Part shown: piece after piece, positions 7,248-15,109 of the stretch | How the letters are laid out: every line of letters begins with the position of its first letter | Position numbering within the stretch: the first letter of the stretch is position 1 | Source of the DNA: JANQKX01 sp039028695 | Lineage (GTDB): Bacteria; Pseudomonadota; Alphaproteobacteria; Kiloniellales; Kiloniellaceae | NCBI GenBank assembly: GCA_039028695.1 | Contig: JBCCHN010000069.1 | Location: 1-26,465, forward strand | Direction: 5' to 3' | DNA length: 26,465 nt | Notes under the pieces: generated by a model | What the model was told of the DNA's origin: nothing | What the model saw: the letters and a program-made list of their open reading frames with translations, nothing else | Databases searched by the model: none | Made by a program: the position numbers and the translations under genes

Positions 7248-7451
7248 TTAGCAATGCTTTGCCCAATCGGACTCCCGCTCATCAAGCCAATTGGCAACAG
7301 CCTCATAGGCTTCGACTTTTTTGCACTCTGGATGATAGTGTTGAAACACACGCACAGCGGCCTCATATGCGTGACTTTCGTCGTCTCCTCGAGACTTTAG
7401 AGCTTGATAGACGTTTATGGCTGCCGCTCTGCAGCTACAGGCACGTGTCAT
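7248..7451 (-). CDS. Small conserved Cys-containing protein of unknown function
   Basis: This gene encodes 67 residues. The ATG at 7451 is preceded by TTGGAG ten bases upstream, a good ribosome site, which supports it as real. The protein starts with Cys-rich CSCRAAA, then has a helical N-V-Y-Q-A-L-K segment, a second helix A-A-V-R-V-F-Q-H-Y-H-P and a third ending in W-L-D-E. This three-helix pattern (CRxAA..VY..L, then A..V(Y/F)..HHP, then A...V..WL) resembles short uncharacterised proteins I associate with alphaproteobacteria, but I cannot name a family. Cys5, Cys7, two His and Cys43 could allow metal binding, which is speculative. It is in the same direction as the downstream dehydrogenase. 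Confidence 0.6.
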   Translation of the reverse strand: MTRACSCRAAAINVYQALKSRGDDESHAYEAAVRVFQHYHPECKKVEAYEAVANWLDERESDWAKHC

Positions 7452-7453
7452 AA

Positions 7454-7729
7454 TTCATATTCTCCAAAAAAAGTCGCCAGAACCCGGGGGATAGTGAACC
7501 TCGCGCCGCATTTAGGCAAACTCGAATTTAAGCTGATCCATTCGGTTCACGCTGAGGTAGATAATCGCAAGTTTGTTCGCCAAGAGTTTTGGGTAGTTTT
7601 AGCAAAAAAAACTATTCTTAATTTTTTTACTTTTATAGCCGCAATCTTAGATTTTTTAAAGCGACCAATCCAATTCATTGTCCCTCAAGAAGAGCCTGGA
7701 CCCCTTGTTCAAGAAACGCTCGCGTCTCG
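7454..7729. other. AT-rich gap downstream of the first DMT exporter gene
   Basis: The gap separates the 3' end of the exporter from the start of the small Cys-containing gene. Positions 7600-7660 contain several A and T runs. No gene or clear rho-independent terminator was identified. Confidence 0.4.
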
Positions 7730-8626
7730 TCACGCCGCCTCGCTGTCGGCCTGGGGAATGAGAAAAACTTCGATCAGGCAGGCGCTGACAATCAACGCCG
7801 CGCCAGCCCATTCGACCATCGAAAGGCTTTCTTCGGGCAGAAGCATGCTGGCGGTAAGCACCGCGGTCAACACTTCGGACATCATCAAGAGGCCAACCCG
7901 CCCTGGAAAGAGAAATTTTTGAGCCCAGAATAATAGGGTGACCGCCGGCAGAAACGCGATCACGGAGATCAGACCGGCAGCGGGCAGAGCCGCCGTCAAA
8001 CGGTCTATTTCCGGCACCTCGGCAATGCCCACAGCCTGGATTAGGACAATAGCGGCGAGGCCTGTAATCAGGAACTGAAACATGGTCATGCTGGCTAGCG
8101 GCACCTGTTCGTAGCGCTTGATAATGGCCGCGCCCAAGGCCCAGAAGACCCCCGATAGCAGAGCGAAGAGATCGCCGATATTAAGAGGAACAGAGCCGCC
8201 ACCCGAGACCAGCAGCAGCAAACCGCCCAAGCCTACGCCGATCGCCAACCAGCGCTGCCAGCTGGCGCGTTCGCCCAGCCAGATAAGGCCAATCAGTGTG
8301 GCCCAGATCGGGGTCAGGTAAAACAACAGGGTGGCGCGCACGACAGAGGAGTAAATAAGCCCCGAAGCGTAAAGCGCCAGGCCAAGCCCCGTCAGGACGC
8401 CGATCGCTAATGCCTGGCTAACGTGCGCCCGATGACGTCCCCAAGCGAGCAGCACAAAAGGCAGCAATACCACGCCGGCCGGCAAGTTTAACAGCGCAAC
8501 CGCCCAGCCACCGCCAATGCCCTGACCCTCCAGGTAGCGCAAGGGAATCCAATAGAGCCCCCAGAGCGCAGCCGAAAAAAACACCACGCCGGAGGCGAAT
8601 CCTTGGCTGGGAGGATTGAATCGCAT
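7730..8626 (-). CDS. DMT superfamily (EamA) transporter
   Basis: The 298-residue protein is almost entirely hydrophobic, with about ten predicted membrane spans in two repeated halves (two EamA domains), the hallmark of drug/metabolite exporters. The N-terminal half contains YWIPLRYLEGQG after the first span. The second half begins near residue 150 with LFALLSGVFWALGAAI and includes the typical P-A-V-T-L-L-F-W segment. Such proteins usually export amino acids or small metabolites. The ATG at 8626 has TAGGAG about 11 bases upstream. It is divergent from a LysR-type regulator with 167 bases between starts, which suggests that the regulator controls it. The substrate cannot be inferred. Confidence 0.9.
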   Translation of the reverse strand: MRFNPPSQGFASGVVFFSAALWGLYWIPLRYLEGQGIGGGWAVALLNLPAGVVLLPFVLLAWGRHRAHVSQALAIGVLTGLGLALYASGLIYSSVVRATLLFYLTPIWATLIGLIWLGERASWQRWLAIGVGLGGLLLLVSGGGSVPLNIGDLFALLSGVFWALGAAIIKRYEQVPLASMTMFQFLITGLAAIVLIQAVGIAEVPEIDRLTAALPAAGLISVIAFLPAVTLLFWAQKFLFPGRVGLLMMSEVLTAVLTASMLLPEESLSMVEWAGAALIVSACLIEVFLIPQADSEAA

Positions 8627-8661
8627 GTTCCTGAAACTCCTAAAAGCGGGCGCCCATCACT

Positions 8662-8674
8662 TAAGGTAACCTTA
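8662..8674. promoter_or_regulatory. Perfect palindrome TAAGGT-A-ACCTTA in the divergent promoter
   Basis: A 6-1-6 perfect inverted repeat lies about 36 bases upstream of the exporter start and about 120 bases from the LysR start. It could be an operator, probably for the neighbouring LysR-type regulator. No binding consensus is available to confirm it. Confidence 0.35.
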
Positions 8675-8764
8675 GGGCCGAACGCGACCCGGCACCTATA
8701 AGAATTTTCCAAGAACCAATAAATTATGGCTTTTCTAATCTTGCCGGAATTCATATGATCTCTC

Positions 8765-8786
8765 TTTAGAAGTTAGTTTTTCTAAA
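8765..8786. promoter_or_regulatory. Inverted repeat TTTAGAA-N8-TTCTAAA just before the LysR gene
   Basis: Seven-base arms match perfectly and sit 7 bases upstream of the LysR start codon, where a ribosome site would be expected but is not visible. The position suits autorepression or a hairpin that masks translation initiation. Confidence 0.35.
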
Positions 8787-8793
8787 TAATAAG

Positions 8794-9717
8794 ATGTCTG
8801 ACTGGCTACCCTCCCTCAATGCTCTGCGGGCGTTCGAAGCGCTCGCCCGGCACCTAAGCTATCAGGCGGCTGCAGAGGAGCTGAAGGTTACGCCGGCCGC
8901 GGTCAAGCAGCTTGTGGCCAAGCTTGAGGCGGCCATGGGCACGTCCCTGGTGCAGCGCCAGGGACGGGGGCTTGCCCTGACGCCGCGCGGCCGCGCCGGG
9001 TGCGTCGATCTGGTCGAAGCGATGGACCATTTAGGTGCAGCAGTGCGCAAGATGCGTGGGCAGAACAGGCAGCAACGGCTGATCGTCACGGTCGAGGCCT
9101 CCTTCGCCTCAACCTGGCTGGCACCCAAGCTTGCCGGCTTTCACGCCATCCACCCCAAGGTTAGCGTACTGGTCGATTCCTCGCCCGAGATTGTCGACTT
9201 GGCGCACAGTGATGCCGACATCGCGATCCGCTACGGGGTCGTGCCCGGCCGGGATCTGGTGGTTCGGCGCATTTTCGACGACCGCGTCTTTCCCGCCTGC
9301 TCACCTGGCTTAGCCCATGGCCCACCTGCCTTGGCGAGCCTAGAGGATCTAGCGGCAGTGACCCTGATCCATTTCGACATGACCCATCAGCCTTGGGCAA
9401 TTGCGACCCAAGAGTGGTTCATCTGGAAAAATTGGTTATCTCATATCGGCGCCCCAGGCTTGGCGACGGACGATGGTCTGCATTTCAACGATTACGGCCA
9501 GGCAATCCAAGCCGCCATCGCCGGCCAGGGTGTGGCGCTCGCGAGCGGGCCGATCCTGCACGACCAAATCACCGCGGGCCTGCTGGTACGGCCCTTCACC
9601 GAGGAGATCGCGCTTGAGATCGGTTACGACGTGGTCACCACGCACCAGGCCGCCGAGCGCCCGGAGGTCGCAGCCTTTATCGCCTGGATTCTCGAAGAGG
9701 CCGCCGCCGCGACGTGA
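8794..9717 (+). CDS. LysR-family transcriptional regulator, GcvA-like
   Basis: The protein is 307 residues, a normal LysR length. The N-terminal winged helix-turn-helix covers about residues 6-64 and has the typical LNALRAFEALARH start, S-Y-Q-A-A-A-E-E-L turn and recognition helix T-P-A-A-V-K-Q. This start and the LTPRGR sequence are characteristic of the GcvA/AmpR-like branch. The effector-binding domain from about residue 90 contains VEASFASTWLAPKL and D-A-D-I-A-I-R-Y-G, also typical of that branch. It is divergent from a DMT exporter and most likely regulates it in response to a small ligand. The ATG at 8794 has no clear ribosome site, but the family N-terminus fits well. Confidence 0.93.
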   Translation: MSDWLPSLNALRAFEALARHLSYQAAAEELKVTPAAVKQLVAKLEAAMGTSLVQRQGRGLALTPRGRAGCVDLVEAMDHLGAAVRKMRGQNRQQRLIVTVEASFASTWLAPKLAGFHAIHPKVSVLVDSSPEIVDLAHSDADIAIRYGVVPGRDLVVRRIFDDRVFPACSPGLAHGPPALASLEDLAAVTLIHFDMTHQPWAIATQEWFIWKNWLSHIGAPGLATDDGLHFNDYGQAIQAAIAGQGVALASGPILHDQITAGLLVRPFTEEIALEIGYDVVTTHQAAERPEVAAFIAWILEEAAAAT

Positions 9718-9853
9718 GATCTCATCCGGTGTGCGGCGTCCCTGGTCAAACCATTGCTGAAGCGGCTACTCAGGGCTCGGTAAATTATTCGGGGACGATA
9801 GACCCGTCTGCTAGCCCAGACCCAAAGATATGTCAGTCCGTTAAGCGGTCTAA
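9718..9853. other. Unassigned DNA between the LysR gene and the transposase scar
   Basis: No gene features were seen. The bases GCGGTC-TAAA-GCGGTC near 9845-9860 form a short direct repeat at the edge of the transposase scar and may be part of an old element end. No terminator for the LysR gene is evident. Confidence 0.35.
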
Positions 9854-10142
9854 AGCGGTCTCATCAACAGAAAGACGAGCCCGAAATGGCATGCCAAACC
9901 CACGCCGCTCGCGGTCGAGGAGAAGGTTCTTTGCCTCAAGTGGACGTACCATCTCAGAGCCATTAGAATCGTCAGGCATCTGGAGCGCAACTACGGCATC
10001 GAAATCGTTCGGACGAGCGCCTATCGAATCTTATGTCACCATGGGCTCGATTATCTGCCAAAGGGCATACGGCATGCTTACATCAAGCCGCGTTCGCCTC
10101 AATTGAATGGCAAGGTCGAACGGTCGCACCGGTCCGATCGCC
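9854..10142 (+). pseudogene. IS481-type transposase remnant with internal deletion
   Basis: An open frame without a proper start reads as two pieces of a transposase. The first (about 9854-10064) matches the region around the second helix-turn-helix, with VEEKVLCLKWTYHLRAIRIV, LERNYGIEI and AYRILCHHGLDYLPKG. The second (about 10071-10142) matches the end of the catalytic core, with YIKPRSPQLNGKVERSHRSD, which holds the last acidic residue of the DDE triad. Roughly 100 or more residues with the first two catalytic Asp are missing between them. The pentamer GGCAT occurs on both sides of the join (10064-10068 and 10071-10075), consistent with deletion through short homology. No terminal inverted repeats were found. 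The scar ends about 14 bases from the end of livF. Confidence 0.75.
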
Positions 10143-10155
10143 GGGTCGCCGGACG

Positions 10156-10878
10156 CTACGAGTTTGATGGCACCTCTGTCTCCCCGAGATAGGCGTTTAA
10201 GATAGCTCCCTCTCGAATTGCTTCAGCCCCGGTCCCCGTCCAAGCCAACCGCCCGGTATCCAGAATGGCCAATCTATCAGAACTATCGATCACCCGTTCG
10301 GTGCTCTGTTCAACCAATAATATTGAAAATCCCTCGCTGCGCAGATGACGCAATACGCGATAGCATTCGTCAATGGCGATGGGCATAAGACCCAGAGACA
10401 GTTCATCCACCAAAAGGACCGAAGGCTCCGCCATCATGGCCCGGCCCAGAGCAAGCATTTGTTGCTCACCGCCCGAGAGGGAACCCGCAAGCTGGGATCT
10501 ACGCTCCGACAGTCTGTGAAAGGCCTGAAACACCCGCTCGCGATTACGCTGGTCCGCCTTTTTGTCGAGCCTGATGCCCCCGATGGTCAAATTCTCATCG
10601 ACCGTTAGGTCCGCGAAAACCCGGCGCCCTTCTGGGACAAGGGCTATGCCGCACATGGCGCGAAGATGGGCCGGGACGGACGTAATATCTTTTCCTTCCA
10701 ATATAACCCTGCCGGCGACGGGTCGGATCAAACCGGCCAACGCCATAATTGTCGTGGTTTTACCCGCACCGTTCGCGCCGATCAGACCGAGAATTTCGCC
10801 GCGCCCCACCGTGAAGGAAACCTCTTCAACAGCCATAATGTCACCGTAGGCGCAGGATAATCTCTTCACTTCCAACAT
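10156..10878 (-). CDS. livF: Branched-chain amino acid-type ABC transporter ATP-binding protein LivF
   Basis: LivF is one of two ATPases powering Liv-type importers. The 240-residue protein has Walker A GANGAGKT at residues 34-41, signature LSGGEQQ at 134-140 and Walker B LLVDE ending at Asp158-Glu159. The A-E-P-S-V-L-L-V-D-E-L-S-L-G-L segment is typical of LivF rather than LivG. Its ATG overlaps the TGA of livG in TGATG, indicating translational coupling. It is the last gene of the operon; a transposase scar lies just beyond its stop. The transporter's substrate could be branched-chain amino acids, but Liv-type systems also carry amides, urea or aromatic compounds. Confidence 0.95.
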   Translation of the reverse strand: MLEVKRLSCAYGDIMAVEEVSFTVGRGEILGLIGANGAGKTTTIMALAGLIRPVAGRVILEGKDITSVPAHLRAMCGIALVPEGRRVFADLTVDENLTIGGIRLDKKADQRNRERVFQAFHRLSERRSQLAGSLSGGEQQMLALGRAMMAEPSVLLVDELSLGLMPIAIDECYRVLRHLRSEGFSILLVEQSTERVIDSSDRLAILDTGRLAWTGTGAEAIREGAILNAYLGETEVPSNS

Positions 10879-11627
10879 CAGGCCTCCCCCCCTCCCAAAT
10901 AGGCGCGCTGCAACTTCGGGCTGGCCATGACTTCAGAGGTCGGCCCTCGTAAGAGAGGCTTGCCGTTGTCCTGGACGTAGAGCTGGGGGCAGATTCGAGC
11001 GACCTCGCGGATATTGTGCTCAATCAGCAAAATACTAAGACCATCGCCCACCAGTGAGGCGATGAGGTCAGCCATGTTGTGGGCCTCGGTCTGGTTCAAT
11101 CCGGCCAAGGGCTCATCGAGCAATAGCAGAGTGGGTTCCGAGGCAAGGGCGCGGGCCACCTCCAACCGTTTAAGGTAGCCCAACGGCAGCTCGGCGGGCA
11201 TGGCTTCTGCCACATCGCCAAGTCCAACTAAATCGAGCAAATGGCGTGCCTTGGCCCTCTCCGCATCGCGATCGATGGCAAAAAACGAGCCTAGGGGCCT
11301 GGCCATACGTCCCGCCCCGGCGGCAAGCGCCACGTTGTCTGTCAAGTTTAAAGCCCGTAGGGGTTTCACGATTTGCTGTGCAAGGGCCAAGCCCGAGCGG
11401 ATGCGCCGATCCGTCGGCAGTGCGGTGATGTCCCTGCCCCGGAAAAAAACCCGGCCTTCTTGAGGCTTCACAATGCCGGTAATGACGCGCATCAGGGTTG
11501 TCTTGCCCGCCCCGTTGGGGCCGATGAAACCAAGCAGGCTGTTTTCATCCAATTCCAATGAAACCTGATCCACAGCGCAAACGCCGCCAAAGCGCAGGGT
11601 GACCTTTTCGACGGACAAAAGACTCAT
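10878..11627 (-). CDS. livG: Branched-chain amino acid-type ABC transporter ATP-binding protein LivG
   Basis: This 249-residue ATPase pairs with LivF. Walker A GPNGAGKT is at residues 36-43, and Walker B with D-loop is visible as LLLLDEPLAGLN. The signature region reads LPLGYLKRLEVARAL in place of the usual L-S-Y-G-x-Q-R-x-L-E, so the central Gly is kept but the Gln is replaced by Lys. This form occurs in some Liv paralogues and is probably functional. The C-terminus has the IEHNIREVARICP segment typical of LivG (His of the switch motif). The start overlaps the livM stop by four bases (ATGA), and its own stop overlaps the livF start. Confidence 0.95.
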   Translation of the reverse strand: MSLLSVEKVTLRFGGVCAVDQVSLELDENSLLGFIGPNGAGKTTLMRVITGIVKPQEGRVFFRGRDITALPTDRRIRSGLALAQQIVKPLRALNLTDNVALAAGAGRMARPLGSFFAIDRDAERAKARHLLDLVGLGDVAEAMPAELPLGYLKRLEVARALASEPTLLLLDEPLAGLNQTEAHNMADLIASLVGDGLSILLIEHNIREVARICPQLYVQDNGKPLLRGPTSEVMASPKLQRAYLGGGEA

Positions 11628-12466
11628 TGCCTAAACCTTGTGCCGAGGGAGCGGGCGAGTCCCGCAAGGCCGTCCGGCGCAAATCGCATCACCAGGAACA
11701 AAAGCGCCCCATAGAGTAATAGTTTGTAGTCATCAATGAACTGAAACCACAAAGGCATGACCGAAAGCAGGCTCGCGGCCAAGGCCACGCCCCAAATCGA
11801 GCCCACCCCACCGATTATCACCATCGCCAGAACCGTGACCGACTCGACAAATCCAAAACTATCCGGTCCGATAAAGCGAATATGATGGGCATAGAGCCCG
11901 CCAGCTACGCCCGCGCCCGCCGTGCCGATGACAAAGGCCCAGAGCTTGAAGCGGGTCACGTCAATTCCCAGAACGCGCGCCGTGTCCTCATCATCGGAAA
12001 TGGACTCAAAGGCAAACCCCATCCAAGATCGTCGAATATGGATGGCCAATAAAATGAATAAAAGCATGCAGATCACCGACAGGCCGAGCAGTCCCGGCCG
12101 CCCAAACATCACCTGGGGTATGCCCGAAATGCCGACTTCCCCGCCCAATGCCTCTTGCTTGCGCACAAATCCCACAAATAAAAAGGTGGCCCCCATCGTG
12201 GTAATCGCAAGAAAGTCATGACGCACGCGAAGGGAAGCCGCCCCCACGATAAGGCCGATCGCACCGGCCAAAAAAGCCGCCGGCATCAAGGCAATGACCA
12301 AAGGGGTACCCGCCTTGGTCAACAGCGCGGCCGTATAGGCCCCAATGCCAAAAAAAGCCGCATGACCCAAACTCACCTGACCGCAGAAGCCGGTAATCAC
12401 GTTTAACGACAATGCAAAGAGGACCGCGATGGCCATGGTTGTCAAAAGGGTGATTTCATAAGCCAC
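11624..12466 (-). CDS. livM: Branched-chain amino acid-type ABC transporter permease LivM
   Basis: The 280-residue protein has around eight to nine membrane spans and the conserved LivM segments: N-V-I-T-G-F-C-G-Q-V-S-L-G-H-A-A-F-F near residues 23-40, the cytoplasmic EAA-like loop around D-E-D-T-A-R-V-L-G-I-D-V, and VIIGGVGSIWG near 220. The start is a GTG at 12466, seven bases after the livH stop, with GGGGA just upstream inside the end of livH. It forms the membrane channel together with LivH. The gene is tightly packed within the operon. Confidence 0.94.
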   Translation of the reverse strand: MAYEITLLTTMAIAVLFALSLNVITGFCGQVSLGHAAFFGIGAYTAALLTKAGTPLVIALMPAAFLAGAIGLIVGAASLRVRHDFLAITTMGATFLFVGFVRKQEALGGEVGISGIPQVMFGRPGLLGLSVICMLLFILLAIHIRRSWMGFAFESISDDEDTARVLGIDVTRFKLWAFVIGTAGAGVAGGLYAHHIRFIGPDSFGFVESVTVLAMVIIGGVGSIWGVALAASLLSVMPLWFQFIDDYKLLLYGALLFLVMRFAPDGLAGLARSLGTRFRQ

Positions 12467-12473
12467 TGCAAAT

Positions 12474-13337
12474 TTATCCCCGGCTCATCAGGCCCTGAGG
12501 CCGGACCATCAAAACGAGGATGAGGAAAGCAAAAGCGATGGCGTCCCGGTCCAGAAAATGGCCCATGTAGATGGTGCCGAAAGCCTCTATAACGCCTAAA
12601 GCCAGTGCGGCGATGAGGGTGCCGCGTACTGATCCCAGTCCCCCCAACACGATGATCGCCAAGGCCTTGTAAGAGGGCACTGCACCCATTGTGGGTTCAA
12701 CCAAATTATTCAATAAGGCCACCATCACGCCGGCCGCGGCGGCCAAAGCCGATCCGATGAAAAAATTGAAATAGCGGACATTTTCGATGTTAACCCCGAA
12801 ACTTCGCGCCATATCAGGATCTGTCACACTGGCTCGCCAGGCCACCCCGGTACGCGTGGTAGAGGAGAGCCAGCCAAGCACACCGATAGAGACGGTCGCG
12901 AAGACCACTACGAGAAGACGGGCCTCGCTTAAAAATACCCCCGGCAAAATCTCTATTTGGGCCTGTAGTGGCGGCGACGCAAAGGAAAGGCCATAGGCGC
13001 CAAAGACAATGCGATAGATTTCTTCCGCCGCGATGAAAAGCCCAATGGATGCAATCAGTGCGACGAGGGGCGGCTGCTCCAAGAGCGGCCGATAGGCAAA
13101 GCGATAAACGGCGATCCCCAACAGTCCAACCGCGACCATGGCGCAGGCCAGTGCAAGAGAAAAGCTGCCGGTTTGATTGGTCACGAGGACGCCGATGTAG
13201 CCGCCCAATGTGAAAAGGGCCGCATGGGCGACGTGCAAAATGCGCAACAAGCCGTAGACCAAGGTAAGCCCAAGAGCGATCAGCGCATAGATCGCTCCTT
13301 GAACCAAACCCTGAACGGTCAATTCGAGAAAGAGCAT
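12474..13337 (-). CDS. livH: Branched-chain amino acid-type ABC transporter permease LivH
   Basis: The 287-residue protein begins with the classical LivH pattern Q-G-L-V-Q-G-A-I-Y-A-L-I-A-L-G-L-T-L-V-Y-G and continues with about eight membrane spans. The conserved ATP-ase-contact loop A-R-S-F-G-V-N and the VLGGLGSVRG segment (around residues 231-240) are present. It follows the binding-protein gene after a 60-base gap that contains a hairpin, and precedes livM by seven bases. Its partners are LivM and the two ATPases. Confidence 0.95.
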   Translation of the reverse strand: MLFLELTVQGLVQGAIYALIALGLTLVYGLLRILHVAHAALFTLGGYIGVLVTNQTGSFSLALACAMVAVGLLGIAVYRFAYRPLLEQPPLVALIASIGLFIAAEEIYRIVFGAYGLSFASPPLQAQIEILPGVFLSEARLLVVVFATVSIGVLGWLSSTTRTGVAWRASVTDPDMARSFGVNIENVRYFNFFIGSALAAAAGVMVALLNNLVEPTMGAVPSYKALAIIVLGGLGSVRGTLIAALALGVIEAFGTIYMGHFLDRDAIAFAFLILVLMVRPQGLMSRG

Positions 13338-13361
13338 GGAATCCGACGGAAAGGCTCAGCC

Positions 13362-13384
13362 CCGAGTCCTCAATGAGGACCCGG
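13362..13384 (-). other. Intercistronic hairpin between livJ and livH
   Basis: GTCCTC (13366-13371) and GAGGAC (13375-13380) are perfect arms around a three-base AAT loop. Three further outer pairs follow after one mismatch. There is no T-run, so it is more likely an RNA processing or stabilising element than a full terminator. Such hairpins often let the binding protein be made in excess over the membrane proteins. Confidence 0.5.
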
Positions 13385-13397
13385 AAGGCCCTTGGAT

Positions 13398-14579
13398 TTA
13401 TTCAGAAGGCGGCGCCAGGAGAATGGAATCGGAAATAATGCCGTAGCGATGCCAATTTCCATCGCGGACCACTTGGACTTGGACGTCCTTTTCCACCTCT
13501 CCGAGCTGATTAAAGGAGATGTCGCCCGTGGCGGCGGATATTTTGGTGTCGGCGATCGCCGCCCGCAAGGCGTCCCGGTCACCGGACCCGGCTTTTCTCA
13601 AAGCTTCCGCCAAAACAAGAACCGCCGTGTGGGTCGAGGCGCCAACCATGTCCGCCGGATAGCCGGCCTTTTTCCCAAACCCACTGATAAAATCACGAGT
13701 TTGCGGACTGTCGGAATCCCGGTCCAGGGAGGTGGTGATGACCACACCCTCGGCATCCGGCCCGGCAATCTCGATGAACTTCTGACTGTCATAGCCCTCC
13801 TGTCCGATAACCGGGACATCGACACCCGCCGCCCGAAGCTGGCGCACCAGGGGGCCTGCCGTGAAGAAGTACCCCGATGCGTAGATCGCATCTGGATTAT
13901 CAGCCTTGACCGCGGAAACGATGGGGCCGAATTCGCGGTCCTTAATGGAGTATTCGTACTCGTTCAATATCTCGATGCCAAAATTCGCTGCCTGCTCCTT
14001 AAAGCCCTGGGCGAGGGATTTCCCGAAATCATTGTTGAGAGTTATGATCGAAACCCGTTTCAGACCCATGTCATCCCCAATTAGCTTCGCCCCTGCTCGA
14101 CCTTGAACCTCGCCCATAAAGGAGGTGCGGAACACATAGTCTCCGGCACGGGTGATGTCAGGATGAACCGCATAGGCAGCGATGTAAGGGGTGGCATTTT
14201 CCTGAAATATAGTCGCGGCGGCGCGTGTAGAGCCGGAATAACTACCAGAAATACCCGCGATTACTTCATCTTGCGCCGTCATGCGAACCGCCAAGGGAGC
14301 CGCTTCCTTAGGGCTAGCCTGATCGTCATAAACGACCAACTCCAACGGGCTGCCATTGATGCCGCCATCGGCATTAATCTGCTCCACTGCCAGCTCAGCG
14401 CCAACAAGGGCCGAATTGCCATCCGCGGCGGCAAACCCGGTCAAGGGTGCATTGAAGCCAATCTTGATATTCTCCGCCAAGGCCGAACTGGCCGTGCCCA
14501 ATCCTGCGATACTCAATCCTGTCATCGCCGTCACCGCTAGGCTCAGCAATCCCGTTCGCAACAATTTTCGGCGTATCAT
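13398..14579 (-). CDS. livJ: Branched-chain amino acid-type ABC transporter substrate-binding protein LivJ/LivK-like
   Basis: This is the periplasmic receptor of the adjacent importer. From the ATG at 14579 it is 393 residues. AAGGAAGGGA lies about nine bases upstream, and the first residues are a Sec signal peptide (MIRRKLLRTG followed by a hydrophobic run, cleavage probably after SSALA). Upstream in-frame codons exist to 14753 but would precede the signal peptide and lack a ribosome site. The mature protein has the type I periplasmic-binding fold, with N-I-K-I-G-F-N-A-P-L-T-G at the start, the L-V-V-Y-D-D-Q-A-S-P strand, G-I-S-G-S-Y-S-G-S-T near residue 105, and F-G-K-S-L-A-Q-G-F. The ligand is not determined by sequence. 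It heads the operon livJ-livH-livM-livG-livF. Confidence 0.93.
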   Translation of the reverse strand: MIRRKLLRTGLLSLAVTAMTGLSIAGLGTASSALAENIKIGFNAPLTGFAAADGNSALVGAELAVEQINADGGINGSPLELVVYDDQASPKEAAPLAVRMTAQDEVIAGISGSYSGSTRAAATIFQENATPYIAAYAVHPDITRAGDYVFRTSFMGEVQGRAGAKLIGDDMGLKRVSIITLNNDFGKSLAQGFKEQAANFGIEILNEYEYSIKDREFGPIVSAVKADNPDAIYASGYFFTAGPLVRQLRAAGVDVPVIGQEGYDSQKFIEIAGPDAEGVVITTSLDRDSDSPQTRDFISGFGKKAGYPADMVGASTHTAVLVLAEALRKAGSGDRDALRAAIADTKISAATGDISFNQLGEVEKDVQVQVVRDGNWHRYGIISDSILLAPPSE

Positions 14580-14947
14580 GATTGGGTCCCTTCCTTTTTT
14601 ATACAGGCTTACAAGGTAAACCCGCCTGTAATATGTGGTCAAGCGAACCGCCAAGGGATCTCTCGCAGACGCACGCAATCCAAAGAAAAACAGGCAAGCC
14701 GTCCCCGTAATATTGGAAAGGGCGCAACCGCGAAAGGCATGGAATCGATCCAAAAAAATGGCCCGCGACCTTTTCGATCGTCGCGTAGTGGCTCAAAGCC
14801 AAAAAATTCCTGCCCCGGAGAGATCACTAATTGCATTATTGCACCAATTTTCACATCATGAACAATCAGCAAGAAGCGCTTTTTCTCGCGTTTATACGTT
14901 GAGGCATGGTGGCACAATCGATCGGCAAGCCGACGCTCTTTGCTAGG

Positions 14948-15009
14948 TTCGGAATTCCTAGGGATACCCGTGGGGTGGACGAGGCACCCCTAAGAAATGC
15001 CGAATTTTT
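14948..15009 (+). terminator. Candidate rho-independent terminator or structured RNA
   Basis: The outer stem TTCGG (14948-14952) pairs with CCGAA (15000-15004) and is followed directly by TTTTT (15005-15009). The inner part contains TAGGG pairing with CCCTA, or alternatively GGGGTG (14972-14977) pairing with CACCCC (14985-14990). A terminator here on the plus strand serves no annotated gene, since livJ points the other way. It could end a small RNA transcribed from about 14700-14950. Confidence 0.35.
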
Positions 15010-15109
15010 GGTGCCCAAGACGTCGCGCCGAGCGGCCTATTCGCTGAAGGCTACATAAAGGAAGATTTTTTAGACAGGACCAGAACAGCCTTCTCCGACG
15101 CAATTGGAT

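Noticed and set aside
7100..7366. An 88-codon minus-strand frame overlapping the small Cys-containing gene
   Set aside because: It overlaps a gene with a better ribosome site in another frame and shows no family pattern; its basic tail looks like random translation.
7404..7922. A 172-codon plus-strand frame
   Set aside because: Its second half is antisense to the DMT exporter and its composition has no domain features.
13392..14084. A 230-codon plus-strand frame opposite livJ
   Set aside because: It is antisense to a clearly real binding-protein gene, and its length follows from codon bias on the other strand.
13398..14753. Longer form of the livJ binding protein starting 58 codons upstream
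   Set aside because: The added residues precede a clear Sec signal peptide and have no ribosome site, while the ATG at 14579 has AAGGAAGGGA upstream.
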